Shown here in pieces: positions 1-5,092 of a stretch of DNA of 8,494 nt. The first letter of the stretch is position 1; each line of letters begins with the position of its first letter. The notes under the pieces were generated by a model. It had not been told where the DNA came from. It ran no database searches and was given only the letters and a program-made list of their open reading frames with translations. Both the position numbers and the translations under genes were made by a program. The DNA comes from ASMP01 sp041484115 (GTDB lineage Archaea > Nanobdellota > Nanobdellia > Pacearchaeales > GW2011-AR1), in NCBI GenBank assembly GCA_041484115.1, contig JBGPHA010000022.1, positions 1 through 8,494 on the forward strand, given 5' to 3'.

Positions 1-309
1 ATAAGTTCCATTATTCAAAGTAGTTAATTGAGCAAAAGTATTGTTGGTTGCTAAAGCATATAGGGAAGAAAAATTTGAGTAATTTCCTCCGAAAGTATCT
101 GAACCGTTTCCTGTATTGAAATAAGAACCATTGTTCAGTACAGAAGCAACTACATAAGTTCCATTATTCAAAGTAGTTAATTGAGCAAAAGTATTGTTGG
201 TTGCTAAAGCATATAGGGAAGAAAAATTTGAGTAATTTCCTCCGAAAGTATCTGAACCATTGGTTGCTACATTGAAATAAGAACCATTGTTCAGTACAGA
301 AGCAACTAC
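1..309 (-). repeat. Two tandem 153/156-bp coding repeats in the surface protein gene
   Basis: Unit A (1-153) and unit B (154-309) are identical over their first 105 bp and last 38 bp. They differ only in a short central segment (10 bp at 106-115 against 13 bp at 259-271), which keeps the reading frame and adds one codon to unit B. Each unit encodes 51-52 residues containing LNNGTY, LNNGSYF, GSDTFGGNYSNFSSLYALA and TNNTFAQL. The array may continue beyond the left edge. Shorter related LNNGTY units lie at about 310-375. Identity at the DNA level, including synonymous sites, points to recent duplication or ongoing homogenisation. Confidence 0.95.
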
Positions 310-1500
310 ATAAGTTCCATTATTTAATGCAGATTGAGTGATGTATGTCCCATTATTCAAAGCAGAACTGAATACAACTGTTCCATTTCCTATTCCCAAC
401 CAGCTTGCTAATGTTCCATTGTAAGCTTTTGGTTCAGATACAGGAGCGAAAGTATTATTTGTTGAAAGAAGATATGATGTTGAAAGATTCTGGTTATTGT
501 ATGCAAATACATCTTTTGTTGCATTAATAGTTACAATCAACAAATTACGATATCTATTCGTGCTGTTTCCTATGTCAAATTGGTTGTCAAAAATAGGTGT
601 AAAAGAGCCGTTAGTGTTTAAATTTGTAACATTCAAGGCACTTATATTCACAAAATATCCTGTCTGGGCAAAGATGTTTCCTCCTGAAATAGAAACTCCA
701 TTATTCTGCCAACCACCATTAAAATCAAAGCTTCCAAAAACGCTAGTATTTAAGGGCATAAAAAAGTTGGAATTAAGGCCATTCAAAGTGCTAGAATTAA
801 CATTTGTCAATCCGGAACCATTACCACGAAAAATACCTGAAATATTGATATCTCCGCTGGCATTAATATCCTGCACAAAAAGGGTTGTTATCCTGTTTAC
901 CAGATTTCCTAAAAAACTGAAAAATCCTGAACTGGCACTGATATTAAAGTTTCCCAAAGTTAAGTTTGAATTTATATTAACTTCACTAAGGTTAACCTGT
1001 GTTGCCCTGAAAGAATAAGGAACCCTTCCTAGCTGCGAAACATCCTTTAAAGTTCCATCCCTATAATAACAAAGATAATATTGTTTGTCAAAACTCAGGT
1101 TGCTTAAATTCCCCCCTCCAGAACCGACTGTGGGAAGATAAATTGAAACTATTCCTCTTGTGTCTGTAGTCTGACTGGTAGAATGATTATAAACTATTGG
1201 TCCAAGACAGCTTGGATCTGAATTTTCTGTAATGTTAAATGCAAAGGAAAAAGTTCCTGACTGAATCGTTCCATTTGGAAATGTTGTTTGAACATTGACA
1301 TGAAATGTGTCATTTATTGCAACAGCAGAAACAATGTTTGAAAATAATATTAGAGATGAAAAAAGAATTAAACCAAATAAAAAATTCTTTATTTTTGAAG
1401 ATTTAGCCCTATTTTTCTTTTTGTTTTTCGGTTTTTTTGGATATCGTTTAAATTCAATCTTTTTCTTACTAACAGAAAGATACCATACGCTACCTGACAT
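1..1500 (-). CDS. Large secreted Asn-rich surface protein with tail-fibre-like motifs (5' part, runs off left edge)
   Basis: The minus-strand frame is open from an ATG at 1500 to the window edge: 500 residues, no stop. An in-frame stop lies just upstream (1519-1521) and no other early start exists, so the start is firm. Residues 1-38 are very Lys/Arg-rich, then about 39-61 form a hydrophobic segment ending VSAVA, read as a signal peptide with an unusually long basic N-region. The rest is Asn/Ser/Thr/Gly-rich with about 37 N-x-S/T sequons, suggesting a glycosylated exported protein. Two motifs are typical of phage tail-fibre and endosialidase-chaperone-type proteins: GNGSGLTNVNSSTLNG (226-241) and DIGNSTNRYRNLL (309-321). 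LNNGTY/LNNGSY units follow, then two near-identical 51-52-residue repeats (398-500). A weak TATA-like CTTTATGA lies about 27 bp before the start. The C-terminus, where a self-cleaving chaperone or membrane anchor would sit, is outside the window. Role is inferred: adhesin or surface fibre. Confidence 0.85.
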   Translation of the reverse strand, partial: MSGSVWYLSVSKKKIEFKRYPKKPKNKKKNRAKSSKIKNFLFGLILFSSLILFSNIVSAVAINDTFHVNVQTTFPNGTIQSGTFSFAFNITENSDPSCLGPIVYNHSTSQTTDTRGIVSIYLPTVGSGGGNLSNLSFDKQYYLCYYRDGTLKDVSQLGRVPYSFRATQVNLSEVNINSNLTLGNFNISASSGFFSFLGNLVNRITTLFVQDINASGDINISGIFRGNGSGLTNVNSSTLNGLNSNFFMPLNTSVFGSFDFNGGWQNNGVSISGGNIFAQTGYFVNISALNVTNLNTNGSFTPIFDNQFDIGNSTNRYRNLLIVTINATKDVFAYNNQNLSTSYLLSTNNTFAPVSEPKAYNGTLASWLGIGNGTVVFSSALNNGTYITQSALNNGTYVVASVLNNGSYFNVATNGSDTFGGNYSNFSSLYALATNNTFAQLTTLNNGTYVVASVLNNGSYFNTGNGSDTFGGNYSNFSSLYALATNNTFAQLTTLNNGTY

Positions 1501-1541
1501 ATAAAAATTTAGACTAATTTAATCATAAAGGTTAGGAACCA

Positions 1542-1579
1542 TTTAGGGCCTGAAACCCTATCTTTTAGGGCCTGTTCCC
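1542..1579. repeat. Short direct repeat with competing hairpins in the leader of the surface protein gene
   Basis: TTTAGGGCCTG occurs twice 22 bp apart (1542-1552 and 1564-1574). Between the copies, CCCTA (1556-1560) can pair with TAGGG on either side (1544-1548 or 1566-1570), giving two mutually exclusive hairpins. GGAAC (1535-1539) and GTTCC (1574-1578) could close an outer stem. The element lies 35-80 bp upstream of the minus-strand start at 1500. Function is unknown. Confidence 0.5.
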
Positions 1580-1597
1580 ATTTTTCAGTTACCTTAC

Positions 1598-1673
1598 CTT
1601 TTTTCTGTTGTAAGTAAAAAACATATTTTGTTTTACCGACGATAAAAAATCTTTTTCTGTGGTGTAAGTAAAC
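1598..1673. repeat. Imperfect direct repeat upstream of the ribbon-helix-helix gene
   Basis: CTTTTTTCTGTTGTAAGTAAA (split as CTTTTTTCTGT plus TGTAAGTAAA, 1598-1618) recurs at 1651-1673 as CTTTTTCTGT-GG-TGTAAGTAAAC. The copies differ by one T in a T-run and a two-base GG insertion, and start 53 bp apart. The second copy ends directly against the TATA-like box of the downstream small gene, where a transcription factor site would be expected. Being an operator is inference. Confidence 0.5.
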
Positions 1674-1681
1674 TTTATAAA
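1674..1681 (+). promoter_or_regulatory. TATA-like box for the ribbon-helix-helix gene
   Basis: TTTATAAA centred about 40 bp before the ATG at 1718 predicts a start site near 1703 and a leader of about 15 nt. This leaves room for the GAGG at 1711-1714, a plausible Shine-Dalgarno element close to the start. Most other genes here appear leaderless. Confidence 0.55.
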
Positions 1682-1717
1682 AGACAAAATCCTTGATTAT
1701 TAAGAAAAAAGAGGAAA

Positions 1718-1906
1718 ATGAAGCAGCCAATAAAGGTATATCTGGATTCTGAAACACAAAAAACGCTTTTAAAAAAGGCTAATGATACAGGATTTTATGG
1801 AAGGGGTGCTCTAACCAAGTTCATTGAAAAAATAGCTACAGAAGATATTTGTTTTCTGGATGATAATTTACGAAAGATGCTCAAGGCTTTGTTCCCTAGA
1901 AAATAA
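1718..1906 (+). CDS. Small ribbon-helix-helix (CopG/Arc-like) DNA-binding protein
   Basis: A 62-residue protein. Residues 4-9 (PIKVYL) form a predicted beta strand that in RHH dimers contacts the major groove. Helix A is about 11-23 and helix B about 30-40 (GALTKFIEKIA), linked by GFYGRG. This strand-helix-helix order and the length fit RHH transcription factors, known as dimeric repressors and antitoxins. Residues 41-62 (TEDICFLDD... LFPRK) form a short basic extension of unknown role. The start is supported by GAGG 4 nt upstream and the TATA-like box at 1674-1681. No toxin gene adjoins it: tRNA-Ile converges from the other strand and ends 7 bp beyond the stop, so this is more likely a solitary regulator than an antitoxin. 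The direct repeats upstream could be its own operator, which is inference. Confidence 0.75.
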   Translation: MKQPIKVYLDSETQKTLLKKANDTGFYGRGALTKFIEKIATEDICFLDDNLRKMLKALFPRK

Positions 1907-1913
1907 TAGCTAA

Positions 1914-2035
1914 TGAGCCCGCTCGGATTTGAACCGAGGACCCCTGCCTCTCTTAGAACAAATCTAAAAGATCCGGATTCTAATGAATCAGTTTCATATA
2001 AGAGCAGTGCTCTAACCAGACTGAGCTACGGGCTC
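1914..2035 (-). tRNA. tRNA-Ile (anticodon UAU) with a 47-nt intron
   Basis: Read on the minus strand, the 122-nt gene has a perfect 7-bp acceptor stem (GAGCCCG/CGGGCTC), D-arm GCTC/GAGC, anticodon stem CTGCT/GGCAG (one U-G), 5-nt variable loop, T-arm CTCGG-TTCAAAT-CCGAG and discriminator A. Exons are 39 and 36 nt, mature length 75. Removing 1950-1996 gives the loop CTTATAA with anticodon TAT (1998-2000). The boundaries are set by a canonical bulge-helix-bulge: a CTTA/TAAG central helix with 3-nt bulges, placing the intron at position 37/38. CCA is not encoded. A TATA-like box lies about 28 bp upstream (2059-2067) and a T-rich TTATTTTC tract follows the 3' end. Most archaea read AUA with a CAU tRNA carrying agmatidine, so a UAU tRNA is unusual. 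Confidence 0.9.
1950..1996 (-). other. Archaeal bulge-helix-bulge tRNA intron (position 37/38)
   Basis: This 47-nt intervening sequence interrupts the tRNA-Ile anticodon loop. The 5' bulge is T36-A37 plus intron base 1. The 3' bulge is the last two intron bases plus A38. The four central pairs are CTTA with TAAG, and GAA/TTC continues the helix into the intron. Cutting after the second base of each bulge, as archaeal splicing endonuclease does, restores a 7-nt loop. Internally, GATTC-ATTA-GAATC and ATCT-TTT-AGAT could form two small hairpins. Confidence 0.88.
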
Positions 2036-2058
2036 ACTAATAACCTTTTTGTTTTTGG

Positions 2059-2067
2059 TATATTTAA
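2059..2067 (-). promoter_or_regulatory. TATA-like box of tRNA-Ile
   Basis: TTAAATATA on the minus strand lies 24-32 bp upstream of the mature 5' end at 2035, the spacing expected for TBP/TFB-driven transcription starting at or just before the tRNA. Confidence 0.55.
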
Positions 2068-2092
2068 GTTTTGCTTTAGTTGAATTGGTAAG

Positions 2093-2103
2093 CTTTAAAA
2101 ATA
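2093..2103 (+). promoter_or_regulatory. TATA-like box of tRNA-Glu
   Basis: CTTTAAAAATA lies 24-34 bp upstream of the tRNA-Glu 5' end. It and the tRNA-Ile box share a 91-bp divergent intergenic region (2036-2126) that holds nothing else recognisable. Confidence 0.55.
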
Positions 2104-2126
2104 AAATTCTCTCACTCCTTACAGAA

Positions 2127-2199
2127 GCCCCGATAGTTCAGTGGCCAAGAATGCGGCCCTTTCACGGCCGTGACCCGAGTTCGAATCTCGGTCGGGGCG
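2127..2199 (+). tRNA. tRNA-Glu (anticodon UUC), intronless
   Basis: A 73-nt cloverleaf: acceptor GCCCCGA/TCGGGGC (perfect), D-stem GTTC/GAAT with one G-U pair, anticodon stem CGGCC/GGCCG with loop CTTTCAC giving anticodon TTC, 4-nt variable loop TGAC, T-arm CCGAG-TTCGAAT-CTCGG, and discriminator G. CCA is not encoded. The short variable loop is usual for tRNA-Glu. A T-rich stretch (about 2201-2215) follows and may terminate transcription just before the TATA-like box of the next gene. Confidence 0.95.
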
Positions 2200-2235
2200 T
2201 TCTTATTACTTTTAAGTTGATGCATCCCCACAAAA

Positions 2236-2243
2236 TTTATAAA
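2236..2243 (+). promoter_or_regulatory. TATA-like box deciding the start of the 136-residue gene
   Basis: TTTATAAA centred about 25 bp before the ATG at 2265 predicts a leaderless transcript beginning at that ATG. The in-frame ATG at 2220 lies upstream of this box, so it would not be in the mRNA. Confidence 0.6.
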
Positions 2244-2264
2244 GTATTTATTTCCAAAAAGAAG

Positions 2265-2675
2265 ATGATAAACTTAGAAAGATTAAAAGTCAACTTAAAC
2301 TTAGAAGGATTAAAGGTAAACTCATCTTATCTTCTTAGAAGAGTTGCTATTGCCACAAGACCTAAACCAGAAAATCCAACGAATTGGGATATTAATTCTA
2401 TCGAAAGAGTTAGACATTTAAGCGCAAAACGTGCTGCTAGAGAACAAGAAGATGAGATGAAAATATATGCTCTAAAAAGGGCTAGACAAAAAGGACTTGA
2501 AGCTGTCAGTTATGAAGTATTCAGATGCACTTTAGAGGAAGAAGAAAGTCAGATTCCCCCTAGTTCAGAATTATATGAAATGGCCAAACAGATGGAAGGG
2601 TTTTTTTATACTGGTCAACAGATTCTTAATTGCAGTGATTTAGACCAAATAGAAGGAGCTAATGAAAACTTTTAA
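2265..2675 (+). CDS. Hypothetical protein, 136 residues, charged and helical
   Basis: The product is not recognised. The frame is open further upstream, but that part crosses tRNA-Glu and cannot be coding. ATG 2265 is preferred over ATG 2220 because of the TATA-like box at 2236-2243 and a GAAG immediately before it; the 2220 start would add 15 residues. The protein opens with a duplicated 9-residue unit, NLERLKVNL/NLEGLKVNS (residues 3-20). An Arg-rich stretch follows (25-33), then a long charged, probably helical region (about 45-78: ERVRHLSAKRAAREQEDEMK and on) and an acidic C-terminal third. No signal peptide, membrane segment or catalytic motif is visible, so it is probably cytoplasmic. 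It follows tRNA-Glu and converges on the 221-residue gene, the stops being 5 bp apart. Confidence 0.65.
   Translation: MINLERLKVNLNLEGLKVNSSYLLRRVAIATRPKPENPTNWDINSIERVRHLSAKRAAREQEDEMKIYALKRARQKGLEAVSYEVFRCTLEEEESQIPPSSELYEMAKQMEGFFYTGQQILNCSDLDQIEGANENF
2271..2324 (+). repeat. 27-bp tandem duplication at the 5' end of the 136-residue gene
   Basis: Units 2271-2297 and 2298-2324 match at 23 of 27 positions by eye and encode NLERLKVNL and NLEGLKVNS. The unit is a multiple of three, so the frame is kept. Confidence 0.75.
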
Positions 2676-2680
2676 TAATT

Positions 2681-3346
2681 TTATTTAGATTTAATTTCTT
2701 TTTTCTTAGGTTGTTCTGAGCTTGTTTTTTCTGTTTTTGGCTTGTTTTCTTTTTCAGAAACTAAATCCTGAGGATTAATCATACTGACGCCTCCCATAAG
2801 GTTTCCTGGAGCACCACCCACTGGCATGTTTGGGGCATTTCCTGTAAATTTTATCAAGTCAAAAAGAGATTTCTTTTCCATGAAAAGAACACTGGCACTC
2901 GCATCTTCTACATGTGCTTGAACTAAGCCAAGTCCTTTCAGGAATCCTGTGCAATTCCATACAGCCCTTCCATCTGTAACATTCAGGAAAGCCAAAATCT
3001 TCTCTATCTCATAAGTCATATCCCTGTTATGCATCTCATCCATCAAAGTCGACTTCATCTCATCGATGTCCATTTTAATGTTTTCATTCAATGGCTTTGG
3101 TATAAATTTCTTATTAGTTATCATTTGCATCTTTTTACTGGTATTTTTTTCAATCTTTTTGTCAACCTTAAAGCTAACAATAGTTTTCTTCGCTGGAGAA
3201 TAAAAATCAACCTGGGTCTCGTTATTTCCCTCATCAAAATCTCTTAAAAAGAACACAGAACATAGGTATGCTTTGGGATCCTCCTTCATTAGTTGCTTGA
3301 ATAGCTCAGATTTCTTCACTTTTTCTATGTAATGGGATGGTTTCAT
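2681..3346 (-). CDS. Hypothetical protein, 221 residues, downstream of thrS
   Basis: The product is not confidently recognised. Residues 1-165 look like a compact alpha/beta domain: an N-terminal helix (KVKKSELFKQLMKED), a strand pair (AYLCSVFFLRDFDE, ETQVDFYS, TIVSFKVD), a helix near 95-120, and strands VWNCTGF and VEDASASVLFME. This arrangement vaguely recalls PepSY/cystatin-like proteins of DPANN archaea, a weak suggestion only. Residues about 168-191 are Gly/Pro/Met-rich (GNAPNMPVGGAPGNLMGG). Residues 192-221 are a Lys/Glu-rich tail, probably disordered. There is no signal peptide or membrane segment. It starts 5 bp after the thrS stop, with no promoter in between, so it is probably co-transcribed with thrS. 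Its link to tRNA charging is only by position. Confidence 0.75.
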   Translation of the reverse strand: MKPSHYIEKVKKSELFKQLMKEDPKAYLCSVFFLRDFDEGNNETQVDFYSPAKKTIVSFKVDKKIEKNTSKKMQMITNKKFIPKPLNENIKMDIDEMKSTLMDEMHNRDMTYEIEKILAFLNVTDGRAVWNCTGFLKGLGLVQAHVEDASASVLFMEKKSLFDLIKFTGNAPNMPVGGAPGNLMGGVSMINPQDLVSEKENKPKTEKTSSEQPKKKEIKSK

Positions 3347-3351
3347 TTTAT

Positions 3352-5058
3352 CTACTTCTTTTCATGTATTTCTTTATTTAAAGACTTTGCGAATTCTTCC
3401 AGTTTTATTGTTTTTATTCTGTTGTCTCCCTTTACCCTAACAGCCATCGTCGATTCTTTTTCTTCTTTATCACCTATGACAATTATGTATGGTATTCTCA
3501 TGAGCTCTGCATCCTTTACTTTTGTAGGAATAGGAATTGCCCGGAAATCAGCATCCATCCTTATTTCAGGAACTTCTTGACCAAGTTTTTCAACTATTTT
3601 CCTTGCATAAGCCTCGTTTCTATCTGTAAAACTTAAAACCCTAACTTGAATAGGTGCAAGCCAGACAGGAAGCCTGCCTTTCGTATGTTCCAAAAGAATT
3701 CCTATGAATCTTTCCAATGTTCCAAATACAGCTCTGTGAATCACGAGAGGAGTTTTCTCTTTGTTGTCTTTGTCTGTATAATTAAGTTCGAATCTCTGTG
3801 GCATCTGCATGTCTAGTTGGATTGTCATTGCCTGCCAACTTCTTCCGAGAGAGTCTTTTATATGGAAATCAATCTTTGGACCATAAAAAGCTCCTTCTCC
3901 TTTCTTTATCTGATATTTAATTTTAGATTTTTTCAAAGCAGATTCGAGAGATTTTTCAGCTAAATCCCATTCCGATTTCTGTCCCATAAAACCCTCTGGT
4001 CTTGTAGAAAGCTCTACAGAATAAGGAAAATCAAAAATTTCTTCATAAACAATCTTGAACATTTTAAAAAGATTTTGAACTTCTGACTCAATCTGCTCTT
4101 TAGTGCAAAAGATATGTGCATCATCCATTGAAAGCCTAACAACTCTGAATAAACCTGCAAGAACTCCTGAAAGCTCTTTTCTATGTACAATACCAAGTTC
4201 AGCAAGCCTTAATGGAAGTTCTTTGTAACTCCTAGGTCGTGTTCTGTAAATGAGCATTGCTGCAGGACAATTCATTGGTTTCACAGCAGCATCTTTATTC
4301 TCATATTCTGTCATAAACATATTTTTCCTGTAATGCTCCCAATGCCCAGAGACTTTCCAGAGCTTGTTGCTTAAAATCTGCGGAGTTGATATTTCTTGAT
4401 ACTCAAAATCCTTCCAAAGTTTTCTCATCAAGGCTATGAGTTCATTATAAATGATAAGCCCATTAGGGTGCCAGAAAACAGAACCAGGGGCAACTTCATT
4501 AAATGAGAAAAGATCCATCTCTTGCCCAAGAATTCTGTGGTCATAAGGCTTTAATTTGCTTCTGTCCAGAATATTTTTCCCCATGCTTCTTAAAAGATTT
4601 TTATAGTCAATATCGTCTTCTTTTTCGCCTGTTCTTGTTCCTGTTCTTATTTCCCTACTCAACTCAGAAAGAGGATGTCCTTTCACTTTGAGTTCAAATT
4701 CTTTATAATATCCAAAAGGTGCCCTTATAATTTTGAAATCTTTCTTGAGAAGTTTCTCAGCTTCTTTAAGGATTTCCTCTGCAACATCAGGAGTAGCAAG
4801 ATTATTTGAAAGATGGGCATAAGGATAAAGAACAACATTTTTAGTTTTTACTTGTGCTGCAATATCTTTTATGTTTTTCACAAGCTCATTCACGCTTTCA
4901 CTTATAGAGTCTCCTTTCTCAATAGCTGTTAAAACCACGAGAGATTCTCCAACTTCATGGCCTTTTTTTTCAACATCAGAAAGTTCTGCAATATTTTTAA
5001 GGGCTTTTTTGAGTGGTTTAAAATTAATATAATCAACATGAAGTGTCAATATTTTCAT
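3352..5058 (-). CDS. thrS: Threonyl-tRNA synthetase: archaeal editing domain plus bacterial/crenarchaeal-type catalytic core
   Basis: Cytoplasmic enzyme that attaches threonine to tRNA-Thr; 568 residues. Residues 1-138 match the archaeal N-terminal editing domain (D-aminoacyl-tRNA deacylase-like), which removes mis-attached serine: MKILTLHVDY, YPYAHLS (H82), APFGYYKEF (Y118, K119), GHPLSELSR. The class II core follows: motif 1 near FWHPNG (195-200), motif 2 with R293 in VHRKELSG, motif 3 with R450 in GTLER. C264, H315 and H441 match the catalytic zinc ligands, with spacings of 51 and 126 residues as between C334, H385 and H511 of the E. coli enzyme. The anticodon-binding domain begins about 465 (WLAPIQVRVL). 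The core wording (DHRILGQEMDLFSF, MDDAHIFC, IHRAVFGTLERF) is bacterial or crenarchaeal ThrRS-cat type, not the euryarchaeal type normally joined to this editing domain. A TATA-like box sits 26 bp before the ATG. Confidence 0.96.
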   Translation of the reverse strand: MKILTLHVDYINFKPLKKALKNIAELSDVEKKGHEVGESLVVLTAIEKGDSISESVNELVKNIKDIAAQVKTKNVVLYPYAHLSNNLATPDVAEEILKEAEKLLKKDFKIIRAPFGYYKEFELKVKGHPLSELSREIRTGTRTGEKEDDIDYKNLLRSMGKNILDRSKLKPYDHRILGQEMDLFSFNEVAPGSVFWHPNGLIIYNELIALMRKLWKDFEYQEISTPQILSNKLWKVSGHWEHYRKNMFMTEYENKDAAVKPMNCPAAMLIYRTRPRSYKELPLRLAELGIVHRKELSGVLAGLFRVVRLSMDDAHIFCTKEQIESEVQNLFKMFKIVYEEIFDFPYSVELSTRPEGFMGQKSEWDLAEKSLESALKKSKIKYQIKKGEGAFYGPKIDFHIKDSLGRSWQAMTIQLDMQMPQRFELNYTDKDNKEKTPLVIHRAVFGTLERFIGILLEHTKGRLPVWLAPIQVRVLSFTDRNEAYARKIVEKLGQEVPEIRMDADFRAIPIPTKVKDAELMRIPYIIVIGDKEEKESTMAVRVKGDNRIKTIKLEEFAKSLNKEIHEKK

Positions 5059-5080
5059 ATGGATTAAAAAGAAACCAAGT

Positions 5081-5088
5081 TTTTAAAA
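5081..5088 (-). promoter_or_regulatory. TATA-like box of thrS
   Basis: TTTTAAAA in the 34-bp gap between the nuclease gene stop and the thrS ATG, centred about 26 bp before the ATG. This predicts a leaderless thrS transcript independent of upstream genes. Confidence 0.5.
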
Positions 5089-5092
5089 TTAA

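Noticed and set aside
1..309. CRISPR-like or satellite array
   Set aside because: The repeats are 153/156 bp, contiguous without unique spacers, and stay in one open coding frame.
497..1018. Plus-strand open frame of 173 codons
   Set aside because: It lies antisense to the surface protein gene, whose minus-strand frame has a signal peptide, known motifs and in-frame repeats.
1509..1757. Minus-strand open frame of 82 codons
   Set aside because: It covers the repeat-rich intergenic DNA and antisense of the ribbon-helix-helix start; its sequence resembles no protein and no promoter or RBS supports it.
1718..1906. Antitoxin of a toxin-antitoxin pair
   Set aside because: RHH folds are common in antitoxins, but no toxin gene adjoins it: the next features are a converging tRNA and a divergent surface protein.
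1950..1996. C/D-box guide RNA inside the tRNA intron
   Set aside because: A CTGA is present near the intron start, but no convincing RUGAUGA C box or C'/D' pair, and the intron is short.
1914..2035. Alternative identity such as tRNA-Arg(UCU) or tRNA-Met
   Set aside because: Only the 37/38 splice gives both 3-nt bulges, the 4-bp central helix and a 7-nt loop; this fixes the anticodon as UAU.
2049..2219. N-terminal extension of the 136-residue protein
   Set aside because: The extension runs through the complete tRNA-Glu gene and its promoter; a TATA-like box lies just before ATG 2265.
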